Positions 1 through 8,563 of a stretch of 64,000 nt of DNA are shown in pieces; position 1 is the stretch's first letter; each line of letters starts with the position of its first letter. The notes below the pieces were generated by a model that ran no database searches, was not told the origin of the DNA, and worked only from the letters and a program-made list of their open reading frames with translations. The DNA comes from Streptomyces sp. Go-475 (lineage in GTDB: Bacteria > Actinomycetota > Actinomycetes > Streptomycetales > Streptomycetaceae), in assembly GCF_003330845.1 (NCBI RefSeq), contig NZ_CP026121.1, positions 1,054,001 through 1,118,000 of the forward strand. The letters run 5' to 3'. A program made the position numbers and the translations under genes.

Positions 1-1
1 C

Positions 2-634
2 GTGGGCGGCCCGCCTTTCGAGGCGGTCGAGCTGTCCCTGGCCGAGGGCAGCACGCTGGCGCTGCACACCGACGGGCTGCTGGCCCGTGGCGAGACCTGG
101 GCGGTCGACGCGGGCCGGGAGCGGCTGCGCAGGGCGCTGGAGCGGGCGGGGCCGCTCGACTCGCACTGCAGGGCCGTGGTCGACGCGCTGGTCCCGGCGC
201 GCCCGTACGACGACGTGGCGCTGCTGATGGCCCGGACGAAACGTCTCGGCGCCGACCAGGTCGCGGCCTGGGACCTGCCCTGCGACCCGGCCGTCGTCGC
301 CGAGGCCCGCCGCACGGCCACCCGGCAGCTTTCGCGCTGGGGCCTACAGGAGCTGGTCTTCACCACGGAACTGGTGGTGAGCGAGCTGGTCACCAACGCC
401 ATCCGGTACTCGGACGGGCCCATCCGGCTCCGGCTGATCCGCGAGCGGGCCCTGGTCTGCGAGGTCTTCGACGGCGGCGCCACCGCCCCCCATCTGCGCC
501 ACCCCCGCACGACGGACGAGGGCGGGCGCGGACTGCTGCTGGTCTCCCAGCTCACCCAGCGGTGGGGCACGCGGTTCATCCCCGAGGGGAAGATCATCTG
601 GGCCGAGCAGTCCCTGACGGATCTCCTGGAGTGA
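2..634 (+). CDS. SpoIIE-type phosphatase with C-terminal HATPase domain (5' partial)
   Basis: The reading frame is open at the left edge, so only the C-terminal 210 residues are present. The first ~75 residues look like the end of a PP2C/SpoIIE phosphatase ('HTDGLLARG', then 'YDDVALLMAR', the usual last metal-site region). Residues ~85-205 form an HATPase_c domain like RsbW/anti-sigma kinases, with an N-box ('SELVTNAIRYSDG') and a glycine-rich 'GGRGLLLVSQL'. In this family such fusions both dephosphorylate anti-anti-sigma factors and bind sigma or anti-anti-sigma partners. The substrate here is unknown. A second SpoIIE gene follows 67 bp later on the same strand. Confidence 0.85.
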   Translation: MGGPPFEAVELSLAEGSTLALHTDGLLARGETWAVDAGRERLRRALERAGPLDSHCRAVVDALVPARPYDDVALLMARTKRLGADQVAAWDLPCDPAVVAEARRTATRQLSRWGLQELVFTTELVVSELVTNAIRYSDGPIRLRLIRERALVCEVFDGGATAPHLRHPRTTDEGGRGLLLVSQLTQRWGTRFIPEGKIIWAEQSLTDLLE

Positions 635-701
635 TACCGGGTCCCGCTTCGCACATACCGTGGGAAACTGGTGTGATCCCGGCAGCGGTGAGGCGGCAGC
701 C

Positions 702-1952
702 ATGGCGGATACGGCGATCGACTACGCGGCGGTGTTCCAGGCCCTGCCCGGCATGGTGGCGCTGCTGACGCCCGAGCTCGTGTACGCGGACGTCAACGAG
801 GAGTTCGTCCGCGTCTCCGGCCGGCCCCGCGAGCAGCTGGTCGGCCGCTATCTGTTCGACGTCTTCCCGGACAACCCCAACGACCCGGCCGCTACGGGCG
901 TGCGCAACCTGGAGGCCTCGCTGTACCGCGTCCTGGCCACCGGGGAGCGCGACACCATGGCCCTCCAGCGCTACGACGTCGAGGATCCCGAGCGCCCCGG
1001 GGAGTGGGAGGAGCGCTACTGGAGCCCGGTGAACGCGCCGCTGCTCGGCCCCGACGGGAAGGTGGTGCTGATCGTGCACCGCGTCGAGGAGGTCACGGAG
1101 CTGATCCGGGCCCGGGGCCGCTCGGGCGGGAGCCGGGCGGGCCGGAACAGCCGCGCGCGGGTGCTGGAGGCCGAGCTGTACACCCGCGCCCGGGAGCTGC
1201 AGGAGCTGAACGAGCGGCTGCGCCTCGCGCACTCCCGGGAGCGGGAGGTGGCGCTGGCCCTGCAGGAGGCGATGCTGCCGGCCGGCCGCCAGGTCCGCCA
1301 CCACCACCGGGCCGCCGTCCGCTACCGGCCGGCAGTGGGCGCACTCAACGTGTGCGGGGACTGGTACGACCTCGTCGACCTGGTGGGCGGCAACCGGGTC
1401 GGCGTGTCCGTGGGCGACGTGGTCGGGCACGGGCTGGCGGCCGCCGGGGTCATGGGCCAGCTGCGCAGCGCGCTCAGCGCGGCCTCCCGGGTCGCGGAGG
1501 GCCCGGCGCAGGCCCTGGACGTGCTGGGGCGGTACGCGAACGTGGTCGACGGGGCCGAGTCGGCGACCGCGGTGACGACGTTCATCGACTTCGACCGGAA
1601 CACCGTCAGCTACAGCAGCGCCGGCCATCTCCCGCCGGTCCTGGTCCACCCCGACGGCCGCACCGAGTTCCTCGACCGGGCCACCGACACACCGCTCGAC
1701 GCTCGCCCCGACCCGATTCCCAGGCCCCAGGCGGACACCACGTTCACACCGGGCGCCACGCTGGTGCTCTACACCGACGGCCTGGTCGAGCGGCGCCGCG
1801 AGGACATCGACGTGGGCCTGGCCCGGCTCGCCGACGCCCTGCGCGACCACCGCGACCAGGACCCGGAGGCCCTCGCCGACACCGTCCTGCTGGAGCTGCT
1901 GCCGCCCGGCGGCGCCACCGACGACACGGCGCTCATCATCGTGCGGCTGTGA
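702..1952 (+). CDS. PAS domain-containing SpoIIE/PP2C-type serine phosphatase
   Basis: This 416-residue cytosolic protein starts with a PAS sensor domain (about residues 5-120, 'PELVYADVNEEFVRVSGRP'). A short helical linker follows, then a SpoIIE/PP2C phosphatase domain with 'CGDWYDLVDL', 'VGDVVGHGLAAAGVM' and 'LYTDGLVERR', the acidic metal-binding motifs of the family. I chose the ATG at 702 because the PAS homology begins right after it; a longer frame to 660 adds only non-conserved residues. The PAS domain is expected to sense a ligand or redox state and to control dephosphorylation of an anti-anti-sigma factor. The domains are clear; the partner is inferred. Confidence 0.88.
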   Translation: MADTAIDYAAVFQALPGMVALLTPELVYADVNEEFVRVSGRPREQLVGRYLFDVFPDNPNDPAATGVRNLEASLYRVLATGERDTMALQRYDVEDPERPGEWEERYWSPVNAPLLGPDGKVVLIVHRVEEVTELIRARGRSGGSRAGRNSRARVLEAELYTRARELQELNERLRLAHSREREVALALQEAMLPAGRQVRHHHRAAVRYRPAVGALNVCGDWYDLVDLVGGNRVGVSVGDVVGHGLAAAGVMGQLRSALSAASRVAEGPAQALDVLGRYANVVDGAESATAVTTFIDFDRNTVSYSSAGHLPPVLVHPDGRTEFLDRATDTPLDARPDPIPRPQADTTFTPGATLVLYTDGLVERRREDIDVGLARLADALRDHRDQDPEALADTVLLELLPPGGATDDTALIIVRL

Positions 1953-1986
1953 CCCCGGGCCCGTCGTCCGGCCCTACCTAGGGGTC
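1951..1986. terminator. Possible convergent hairpin
   Basis: GACCCC (1951-1956) pairs with GGGGTC (1981-1986), and inside it GGGCC (1957-1961) pairs with GGCCC (1970-1974). The hairpin lies between the ends of the convergent phosphatase and RpiB-like genes and overlaps both stop regions. It has no T-tract, so this is a weak terminator call. Confidence 0.35.
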
Positions 1987-2429
1987 CTGCCGTGGTCGAG
2001 CAGCCGGACGCGGTCCACGTTCTGCCGGTCCTCGGCGTCCGCGCTGGGCTCGGCCCCGAACCACGCGTCGAGGATCTCCTTCAGCAGCGGCTCCGACGTC
2101 AGCCGCAGGCTGAGCGCCAGCACGTTGGCGTCGTTCCAGCGGCGGGCCCCGTCGGCGGTGTAGGCGTCCGTGCACAGCGCCGCCCGTACGCCGGGCACCT
2201 TGTTGGCGGCGATCGACGCGCCCGTGCCCGTCCAGCAGCACACCACGGCCTGGTCGGCCGTCCCGTCGGCGACCTCGCGGGCCGCGGCCTCGGAGCAGAC
2301 CGCCCACTGCGGGTCGTCCCCGGGGCGCAGCGCGCCGTGCGGGCGCACCTCGTGTCCCCGGTCGCGCAGCGCGGCCACGAGGGAGCGGGCGACGGGCTCG
2401 TCCATGTCCGAGGAAACAGAGATCCGCAT
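1974..2429 (-). CDS. RpiB/LacA/LacB-family sugar-phosphate isomerase
   Basis: The 151-residue protein matches the RpiB fold: 'MRISVSSDMDEP' at the N-terminus, then 'CCWTGTGASIAANK', which aligns with the 'ICGTGIGMSIAANK' active-site segment of E. coli RpiB and keeps its catalytic cysteine, then 'GVRAALCTDAYTADGARRWNDANVLALSLR'-type residues. Family members interconvert ribose-5-phosphate and ribulose-5-phosphate or related sugar phosphates. The ATG at 2429 is preferred because homology starts there. The last ~20 residues are a variable tail. The exact sugar cannot be read from the sequence. Confidence 0.85.
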   Translation of the reverse strand: MRISVSSDMDEPVARSLVAALRDRGHEVRPHGALRPGDDPQWAVCSEAAAREVADGTADQAVVCCWTGTGASIAANKVPGVRAALCTDAYTADGARRWNDANVLALSLRLTSEPLLKEILDAWFGAEPSADAEDRQNVDRVRLLDHGRTPR

Positions 2430-2539
2430 AGGTCGCAGGGTACTCGGCGGGGCCCCGGCCCGCTGGTCACCCGTCCGGAGCAGCACACCGGCCCCACTGC
2501 CCTCCCCAAGGCGCAGGAGCACCACCGCACGCACCCACC

Positions 2540-2556
2540 TGACTGACCGTCAGTCA
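2540..2556. promoter_or_regulatory. Perfect 17-bp palindrome, TetR-type operator candidate
   Basis: TGACTGACCGTCAGTCA has two perfect 8-bp arms around one central base. It sits between the divergent RpiB-like gene (start 2429) and the PlsC-like gene (start 2698). The form is typical of operators bound by TetR/AcrR-family dimers. No regulator gene is adjacent, so the cognate protein would act from elsewhere. Confidence 0.55.
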
Positions 2557-2697
2557 AACGGCAAAGGATCTGTGCGGTACCGGCGCACGAGGTGCCCGGC
2601 GGCTGCCCCTGCACCTACACTGACACCCCACGACATGCCGGTTGACCTGCTGGAACGCGGCGGTTGAGTCCACCGCGAGAGTCGAGGAGCGCCCGCT

Positions 2698-3417
2698 TTG
2701 TTCTACTACCTGCTGAAATACGTGCTGCTGGGCCCGCTGCTCAGACTGGTCTTCCGGCCTCGAATAGAGGGCCTGGAGCACGTGCCGTCGGAGGGCGCCG
2801 CCATCATCGCCGGCAATCACCTGTCGTTCTCGGACCACTTCCTGATGCCCGCGGTCCTCAAGCGGCGCATCACCTTCCTCGCGAAGGCCGAGTACTTCAC
2901 GGGACCGGGCATCAAGGGCCGGCTGACGGCGTCGTTCTTCCGCAGCGCGGGGCAGATCCCGGTCGACCGCTCCGGCAAGGACGCGGGCCAGGCCGCGATC
3001 CGCGAGGGCCTCGGCGTGCTGAGCAAGGGCGAGTTGCTCGGCATCTACCCCGAGGGCACGCGCTCGCACGACGGCCGGCTCTACAAGGGCAAGGTCGGTG
3101 TCGCGGTGATGGCCCTGAAGGCGGGCGTCCCGGTGGTGCCCTGCGCCATGATCGGCACCTTCGAGGCCCAGCCGCCCGGCAAGGTCATCCCCAACATCCA
3201 CCCCGTGGTGATCCGCTTCGGCGAGCCCCTCGACTTCTCCCGGTACGAGGGCATGGAGAACGAGAAGGCCATCCTGCGCGCCATCACCGACGAGATCATG
3301 TACGCGATCCTCTCGCTGTCCGAGCAGGAGTACGTCGACCAGTACGCGGCCGTCGTGAAGGCCGAGGAGGCCGCCGCCGCGAAGGAGCGTAAGTTCCCTC
3401 GCATGCCCCTCAGTTGA
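2698..3417 (+). CDS. PlsC-like 1-acyl-glycerol-3-phosphate acyltransferase
   Basis: This 239-residue membrane-associated acyltransferase has a hydrophobic N-terminus and the acyltransferase block I 'NHLSFSD' (catalytic H41, D46). It also has block III 'YPEGTRS' (residues ~117-123) and a proline-containing block IV 'VPVVPCAMIGT'. The family transfers an acyl chain to lysophosphatidic acid in phospholipid synthesis, although some members act on other lysolipids. The TTG at 2698 is chosen because GAGGAG lies 8 bases upstream (2684-2689) and homology begins at once. A perfect 17-bp palindrome ~140 bp upstream suggests repressor control. Confidence 0.88.
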   Translation: MFYYLLKYVLLGPLLRLVFRPRIEGLEHVPSEGAAIIAGNHLSFSDHFLMPAVLKRRITFLAKAEYFTGPGIKGRLTASFFRSAGQIPVDRSGKDAGQAAIREGLGVLSKGELLGIYPEGTRSHDGRLYKGKVGVAVMALKAGVPVVPCAMIGTFEAQPPGKVIPNIHPVVIRFGEPLDFSRYEGMENEKAILRAITDEIMYAILSLSEQEYVDQYAAVVKAEEAAAAKERKFPRMPLS

Positions 3418-3474
3418 GGTCTGCTGTCGGCAGAACCCCGGGCCCCGGCACGCCCCGCGCTCTACGGTCACGGC

Positions 3475-4509
3475 ATGAGACGTGCTGTGGTGATCGGGGC
3501 CAACGGGCAGATCGGGCGGCCGGCGGTGGCGGCGCTGGCGCGGGACGGCTGGGAGGTGACGGCCGCCTCACGCGGCGGCGGCCGGGACGAGGACTGGCCC
3601 GCGGGGGTGCGGGCGGAGCGGCTGGACCGCGAGGACGACGCGGCGCTGGCCGCGCTGATCGGCGACGGCTGTGCTCTCGTGGTCGACGTCGTCGCCTACG
3701 GGGCCCGGCACGCCCGGCAGTTGACGCGCCTGGCCGACCGGATCGGCTCGGCCGTGGTCGTGTCCACGGTGTCGGTCTACGAGGACGGCAAGGGCCGGGG
3801 CTTCGACACGATGGACGAGCCGGACGGCTTCCCGGAGTATCCCGTTCCGATCGGGGAGGACCAGCCGACGGTCCCGCCGGGGGACGCCACGTACAGCACC
3901 GGCAAGGCCGCCCTGGAGCGGGAACTCCTCGCGGTGGGCGACCGGTTGCCCACCACGCTGCTGCGCGCGGGCGCGGTCCACGGTCCCCGCAGCCCGCTCC
4001 CCCGCGAGCTGTACTTCGTGAAGCGGAACCTCGACGGCCGGCGCAGGCGCGTGCTCGCCCACCGGGGCGAGAGCCGGTTCCACCCGGCGGCCGCCCGCAA
4101 CATCGCCGAACTGATCCGGCTGGCGGCGGCCCGTCCGGGCTCGCGCGCGCTCAACGCCTGCGATCCGCACCCGCCGACGGTGTCGGAGATCGGGGCGGCG
4201 ATCGACGCGGTCATGGGCGTGGAGACGGAGACCGTCCTGCTGGACGGGCCGGAGCCGGCGCCGTCCGTGGGCCGTTCGCCCTGGTCGACGCCCCTGCCCG
4301 TGGTGTGCGACATGTCCGCGGCCGAGCGGGAGTTGGGCTACCGGCCGGTCGTGTCCTACACCGACAGCCTGCCGGAGACGGTCGACTGGCTCACCCGCCG
4401 GCTCTCCGGACAGGACTGGCGGGAGGCGTTCCCCACCCTCGCGCGGATCTACCCGGACCTCTTCGACTACGCGGCGGAGGACGCCTGGTTCGCGGCCCGG
4501 GAGGCATGA
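3475..4509 (+). CDS. NAD-dependent epimerase/dehydratase-family protein
   Basis: The 344-residue protein opens with the Rossmann motif 'VIGANGQIGRP' (residues ~6-16). It continues as an extended short-chain dehydrogenase/epimerase with a conserved 'STVSVYED' segment, a possible YxxxK-like 'YSTGKAA' near residue 142, and an 'LRAGAVHGP' substrate-domain segment. Members modify nucleotide sugars or act as reductases; no specific substrate is recognisable. It lies 57 bp after the acyltransferase and ends at a strong bidirectional terminator. Confidence 0.8.
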   Translation: MRRAVVIGANGQIGRPAVAALARDGWEVTAASRGGGRDEDWPAGVRAERLDREDDAALAALIGDGCALVVDVVAYGARHARQLTRLADRIGSAVVVSTVSVYEDGKGRGFDTMDEPDGFPEYPVPIGEDQPTVPPGDATYSTGKAALERELLAVGDRLPTTLLRAGAVHGPRSPLPRELYFVKRNLDGRRRRVLAHRGESRFHPAAARNIAELIRLAAARPGSRALNACDPHPPTVSEIGAAIDAVMGVETETVLLDGPEPAPSVGRSPWSTPLPVVCDMSAAERELGYRPVVSYTDSLPETVDWLTRRLSGQDWREAFPTLARIYPDLFDYAAEDAWFAAREA

Positions 4510-4510
4510 G

Positions 4511-4542
4511 GAAGGGGCGGCCGGTGCTCCGGCCGCCCCTTC
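4511..4542. terminator. Bidirectional hairpin terminator
   Basis: A perfect 14-bp stem (4511-4524 with 4529-4542) closes a 4-base loop. It lies directly after the epimerase stop codon and before the stop of the convergent peptidase, so it can serve both genes. There is no long T-tract, which is common for streptomycete terminators. Confidence 0.8.
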
Positions 4543-4560
4543 CCGCCGTACGGTCGGCCG

Positions 4561-6162
4561 CTACGGCTTCGGCGTGGCGTGCGGCGCGCACGTCACGTCC
4601 GCGCCGTCGAGCTTGCCGGTGAGCAGGTAGCTGTCCACCCGGTTGTTGACGCACGGGTTGACCAGGCCGGTGACGCCGTGGGAGCCCGCGTCCTTCTCGG
4701 TGATCAGGCGGGAGCCCTTGAACCGCTTGTGCAGTTCGACGGCACCCTCGTACGGGGTGGCCGCGTCCCGCTCGGACTGCACGATCAGCACCGGCGGCAG
4801 GCCCTTGCCGGTCTTCACGTCCAACGGCGTCCGCTGCTTGACCGGCCAGGTGGCGCAGGGGAGGTTCATCCACGCGTTGGCCCAGGTCAGGAACGGGTGG
4901 TCCCGGTGCAGCCGCGTGTTGTCGCGGTCCCAGCGCTGCCAGCTGGTGGGCCACTTGGCGTCGGCGCACTCCACGGCCGTGTACACGGCGTTGCCGTTCT
5001 CCGAGGCGGCGTTGCCCGCGGTGTCCGACGGGTGGGGGGCGGCGGCGTCGATCAGCGCCTGGGTGTCCCCGGCGACGTACTTGCTGAAGACCGAGGCGAC
5101 CGGGGCCCACCGGGAGTCGTAGTACGGGGCGCCCTGGAAGAAGGAGATCAGCTCGGCCGGGCCGACGACCCCGCCGATCGGGTTCTTCTTCGCGGTGGCG
5201 CGCAGCTTCAGCCACTGCTGCTGGACCTCGGCACGGGTGTCACCGAGGTGGTAGGTCGCGTCGTTCTTGGCGACCCAGTCCTGCCAGTCCTTCCACCGGC
5301 CCTCGAAGGCGACGTCCTGGTCCAGGTTGGCCTGGTACCAGATCTTCTCCCGGGACGGGTTGACGACGCTGTCGACGACCATGCGGCGCACGTGGCCGGG
5401 GAAGAGGGTGCCGTAGACGGCGCCGAGGTAGGTGCCGTAGGAGACGCCGAGGTAGTTGAGCTTCTTCTCGCCGAGGGCGGCGCGGATGACGTCGAGGTCG
5501 CGCGCGGTGTTCGGCGTGGTCATGTGCGGCAGCATCCAGCCGCTGCGCTCGTAGCAGCCGTCGGCGTACTCGCGGGCCAGCTTGCGCTGGGCGAGCTTGT
5601 CGGCCTCGGAGTCGGGCACCGGGTCCATCTTGGGCGCCTTGACGAACTCCTGCGGGTCGACGCAGGAGATGGGTGTGGACTTGCCGACGCCGCGCGGGTC
5701 GAAGCCCACGAAGTCGTACGCCTTGGCCGTGTTGGCCCAGACAGGGTTCTTGCCGGTGACCCGGGTCGGGAAGCGCAGTCCGGAGCCGCCGGGGCCGCCG
5801 GGGTTGTAGATGAGCGCGCCCTGCCGCTCGGCCTTCGTGCCCGTGTTGCCGATGCGGTCGACGGCGAGCTTGATCTGCTTGCCGTACGGCTTGGCGTAGT
5901 CGAGCGGCACGGTGACGTACCCGCACTGGATCGGCTTGGCCAGGTTCCAGTCGGCGGGGCAGTCCTGCCAGTCGATGCCGGCCTTCGCGGCCCGGTCGGC
6001 GGCGATGGCGGCGCCCCGGGCCTCACGGTCCTGGCCGGGGCCGCTGCCCGCGCTCGCGTTCGCCGTGGGCGCCGCGACGGCGCCGGCTATCAGCGTGGCC
6101 GTGACGAGCGCGCCGGCCGAACCGAGCGCCGCCACCCGCCTCTTCGGTCTCGTACCCCTCAA
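4561..6162 (-). CDS. tap: Secreted tripeptidyl aminopeptidase-like alpha/beta hydrolase (Tap/Slp type)
   Basis: The 533-residue protein has a basic N-terminus, a hydrophobic stretch and 'AAPTANASA', a signal peptide for export. The mature part has the oxyanion motif 'NPGGPGGSG' (~120-128), the nucleophile elbow 'GVSYGTYLG' (Ser241), a late 'QSERDAATP' aspartate and a 'GSHGVTG' histidine. This triad and length fit Streptomyces tripeptidyl aminopeptidase and related mycelial proteases, which release N-terminal tripeptides from extracellular proteins. The start is TTG at 6162 with GGGAGG 7 bases upstream. It converges on the epimerase gene and lies next to the urease operon. Confidence 0.85.
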   Translation of the reverse strand: MRGTRPKRRVAALGSAGALVTATLIAGAVAAPTANASAGSGPGQDREARGAAIAADRAAKAGIDWQDCPADWNLAKPIQCGYVTVPLDYAKPYGKQIKLAVDRIGNTGTKAERQGALIYNPGGPGGSGLRFPTRVTGKNPVWANTAKAYDFVGFDPRGVGKSTPISCVDPQEFVKAPKMDPVPDSEADKLAQRKLAREYADGCYERSGWMLPHMTTPNTARDLDVIRAALGEKKLNYLGVSYGTYLGAVYGTLFPGHVRRMVVDSVVNPSREKIWYQANLDQDVAFEGRWKDWQDWVAKNDATYHLGDTRAEVQQQWLKLRATAKKNPIGGVVGPAELISFFQGAPYYDSRWAPVASVFSKYVAGDTQALIDAAAPHPSDTAGNAASENGNAVYTAVECADAKWPTSWQRWDRDNTRLHRDHPFLTWANAWMNLPCATWPVKQRTPLDVKTGKGLPPVLIVQSERDAATPYEGAVELHKRFKGSRLITEKDAGSHGVTGLVNPCVNNRVDSYLLTGKLDGADVTCAPHATPKP

Positions 6163-6292
6163 GTGGGACCTCCCCGTACGAAGTTGCGATCAGTACGGGG
6201 GATCCTCTCGGCTGGGAGATGCTTGAGAACAGGGGGCGGTGACCTTCTTTGCCAATCCGATAAACGGAGAACCGCGTCTCTTCTGCGGACGG

Positions 6293-7060
6293 TCAGGCGA
6301 GGGAGGCCAGGGCCTCGTCGAGCAGCCGCCGCAACCGCAGGGCGTCCGGCGCCACGGCGGTCACCAACGCGGCGGGCCCGGCGAGCGGCACGAGACAGGC
6401 CCCCTCGCCCAAAGACCGGGCCGGCACCGGTTCGGCGGCGAACTCGGGCCGTACGACGACGAGCTGTCCCACCGCGCGGTGTCCCGCGAGCACGGCGGGG
6501 CCGTCCCAGCCGCCCGGCGCGCCGGGACCGCACGCCAGTTCCTGGTCGAGCACCACCCGGCCGGCGACCCGCACGGTCAACCGGCTCGTCAGCCGCCCCG
6601 GGGTCTCGCCGGATCGCCCGAGCACCTGCTCCTCGCGCAGGACCAGGCGGCCCGTGGCGGCGAGTTCGGCACGGGTCGTGACGTACAGGTCGCTGCCCTG
6701 CGCGGAGATCAACTGCTCGGGCAGCCAGTGCAGTTCGGCTCCTCCGGCGACGTCGAGCCGGACGTCGTAGCGCGCCTCGCCCTTCGCCTGCCCGGGCAGC
6801 GCGATGGTGGCGGCGGCCGATCCGACGGACAGCCGCGCGCCCTCCTCCGCCCGGGCCTCCACGGTGAAGTGGTCACCGCCCAGCGGTCCGCTCATCGCGC
6901 CGACCAGCATGACCCGCGCCTCGCTGCCGCCGGCCCGGGTGCGCCGCAGCGCCAGGGGCCCGTCGCTCTCCAGCACGGGCAAGCAGGTCCCGCCCCGTCC
7001 GTCGTCCCGGGCCAGGATCCTCGCGACGGACCGCACCCCGGCGGAGCCGCTCACGCTCAT
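6293..7060 (-). CDS. ureD: Urease accessory protein UreD
   Basis: This is the last gene of the urease operon, 255 residues. UreD (UreH) binds apo-urease and, with UreF and UreG, forms the complex that carbamylates the active-site lysine and inserts nickel. Family features seen include '[29 protein letters not shown]', which matches the conserved 'LPEP' core region, and an '[11 protein letters not shown]' segment. The ATG at 7060 overlaps the ureG stop by 4 bases (ATGA), which implies translational coupling and rules out the longer frame to 7093. Confidence 0.92.
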   Translation of the reverse strand: MSVSGSAGVRSVARILARDDGRGGTCLPVLESDGPLALRRTRAGGSEARVMLVGAMSGPLGGDHFTVEARAEEGARLSVGSAAATIALPGQAKGEARYDVRLDVAGGAELHWLPEQLISAQGSDLYVTTRAELAATGRLVLREEQVLGRSGETPGRLTSRLTVRVAGRVVLDQELACGPGAPGGWDGPAVLAGHRAVGQLVVVRPEFAAEPVPARSLGEGACLVPLAGPAALVTAVAPDALRLRRLLDEALASLA

Positions 7061-7740
7061 GCCGCCCAGGCGGCGAGCTGCGCGCGCACCCACGCGGCGA
7101 CGTCGGCCACCCCGGCCTCGCTGCGCAGCGACTGGAAGACGACCGGCAGTTCCGCCCGCTGCGCCTTGGCGTCGGCGGCCATGCGGGCCAGGTCGGAGCC
7201 GACGTACGGGGCGAGGTCGGTCTTGTTGACGACGAGCAGGTCGGCGGTGGTCACGCCCGGTCCGCCCTTGCGGGGGATGTCATCGCCCCCGGCCACGTCG
7301 ATCACGAAGATCTGCGCGTCGACGAGCCCCTTGGAGAAGGTCGCGGTCAGGTTGTCCCCGCCGGACTCCACGAGCACCAGGTCCAGCGGCCCGACGGCGT
7401 CCTCCAGGTCCTCCACGGCTTCCAGGTTGGCGGAGATGTCGTCCCGGATCGCGGTGTGCGGGCAGGCTCCCGTCTCCACGGCGGTGATCCGCTCGGGCGG
7501 CAGCACGGCTTCCCGCAGCAGGAACTCGGCGTCCTCCCGGGTGTAGATGTCGTTGGTGACGACGGCGAGGGACAGCTCGTCCCGCAGCGCCCGGCAGAGC
7601 GCTGCGACGGTCGCGGTCTTCCCGGACCCCACGGGCCCGCCGAGGCCGATGCGCAGGGCGCGGCGGCCGCCGTCGGGGCGGTGCGCGTCGGCACCGACGG
7701 CGGCCGGTCCGTCATGGCTGTGGCTGTGGTCGAGGTGCAT
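7057..7740 (-). CDS. ureG: Urease accessory GTPase UreG
   Basis: The 227-residue GTPase has a His-rich N-terminus ('HLDHSHSHD') that probably binds nickel, and a P-loop 'GGPVGSGKT' (residues 34-42). It also has the invariant UreG metal site '[13 protein letters not shown]' and an '[10 protein letters not shown]' guanine-specificity motif. UreG hydrolyses GTP to drive nickel insertion into urease. It overlaps ureD by 4 bases but follows ureF after 135 bp, the only sizeable gap in the operon. The histidine-rich head may compensate for the lack of a ureE gene here. Confidence 0.95.
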   Translation of the reverse strand: MHLDHSHSHDGPAAVGADAHRPDGGRRALRIGLGGPVGSGKTATVAALCRALRDELSLAVVTNDIYTREDAEFLLREAVLPPERITAVETGACPHTAIRDDISANLEAVEDLEDAVGPLDLVLVESGGDNLTATFSKGLVDAQIFVIDVAGGDDIPRKGGPGVTTADLLVVNKTDLAPYVGSDLARMAADAKAQRAELPVVFQSLRSEAGVADVAAWVRAQLAAWAA

Positions 7741-7875
7741 GTACGGCTCCTACGTTCTTGTCCGACTGATTCGACGCGGCGGGTGACGGGCCGCCGGCCA
7801 GGGGGTGTCCGCGAAGTCCCGCCTGCCCCGCGACGCCTAGGGCCCTTCTGATGGATCTCCGCGGCGTCGCGACGC
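7741..7875 (-). other. ureF-ureG spacer with a 13-bp direct repeat
   Basis: CGCGACGCCTAGG occurs at 7829-7841 and again at 7868-7880. The second copy spans the ureF stop codon. The other urease genes overlap or nearly abut, so this 135-bp gap stands out and could hold a processing site or internal promoter. No clear hairpin with a T-tract is present. Confidence 0.5.
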
Positions 7876-8550
7876 CTAGGAGGCGAAGAGCCGCACCGGC
7901 CACCCCGCGTGCGCCTCCGCCCCGATCTCCAGCAGGGGCGCCGATCCCGCCGGCAGGGCGTCGACTCCTTCGTCGACGACCCGGCGCGCCGCCTCCACCG
8001 CCCGGTCCGCGACCCGGTCCACCTCCGGCGCCAGCCGGGCCAGGACGCCCGTCGCGTCGAAGGGGTCCAAGCTCAGCAACCGCACGGTCGCCGTGGCCGG
8101 TCCGCTGACGCTCTCGTACGCCGCGCAGTACGCCGCGTCGACCGGCCCCAGGCCCGCCGCCCGGGCCGCCAGCCCGAGCACCACCGGCTGGTGGGCGCCC
8201 TTGGGGAACTCCCGGCCCAGGGCGTCCAGCTCGGCGGACGGCCAGGTCGTCCGGGCGGCCCGGATCAGCTGCCGCCCCAGCTTGCGCGCGGCGAGCCGCA
8301 GCGCGGGCGACGGCGTACGGGCGTCCGCGGCGCGGTCCAGCGCGACGGGGTCGATCCCGAGCGCCGCGGCCGCCGACAGGGCCGCGGCCACCAGCCCCGA
8401 GGTGTGCAGCCGTCCCCGGCAGAAGTCCGCGAGGCTCGCCGCCCCGCTGATCCGCCCGGCCCTGACCGCCGCCTCGGCCCCGCCGGAGTGCGCGTGACCG
8501 CCGGCGGGGAAGCGGCCGTCGGCCAGGACGAGAAGCGCCGCGCGCGACAT
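7876..8550 (-). CDS. ureF: Urease accessory protein UreF
   Basis: The 224-residue protein begins 'MSRAALLVLADGRFPAGGHAHSGG', the typical UreF start in which 'LADGRFPAGG(H)xHSGG' replaces the proteobacterial 'SPxLPVGxFSYS'. A helical body follows, and the protein ends near 'EIGAEAHAGWPVRLFAS'. UreF works with UreD and activates and checks UreG during nickel insertion. The ATG at 8550 lies 13 bp after the ureC stop. The longer frame on the same strand to 9012 reads antisense to nothing real and lies inside ureC in another frame. Confidence 0.93.
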   Translation of the reverse strand: MSRAALLVLADGRFPAGGHAHSGGAEAAVRAGRISGAASLADFCRGRLHTSGLVAAALSAAAALGIDPVALDRAADARTPSPALRLAARKLGRQLIRAARTTWPSAELDALGREFPKGAHQPVVLGLAARAAGLGPVDAAYCAAYESVSGPATATVRLLSLDPFDATGVLARLAPEVDRVADRAVEAARRVVDEGVDALPAGSAPLLEIGAEAHAGWPVRLFAS

Positions 8551-8563
8551 CGCAACCCCGCCT

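Noticed and set aside
4579..6681. Long plus-strand frame opposite the aminopeptidase gene
   Set aside because: It is a GC-rich shadow: its composition follows the third-position bias of the minus-strand gene, and it has no family features.
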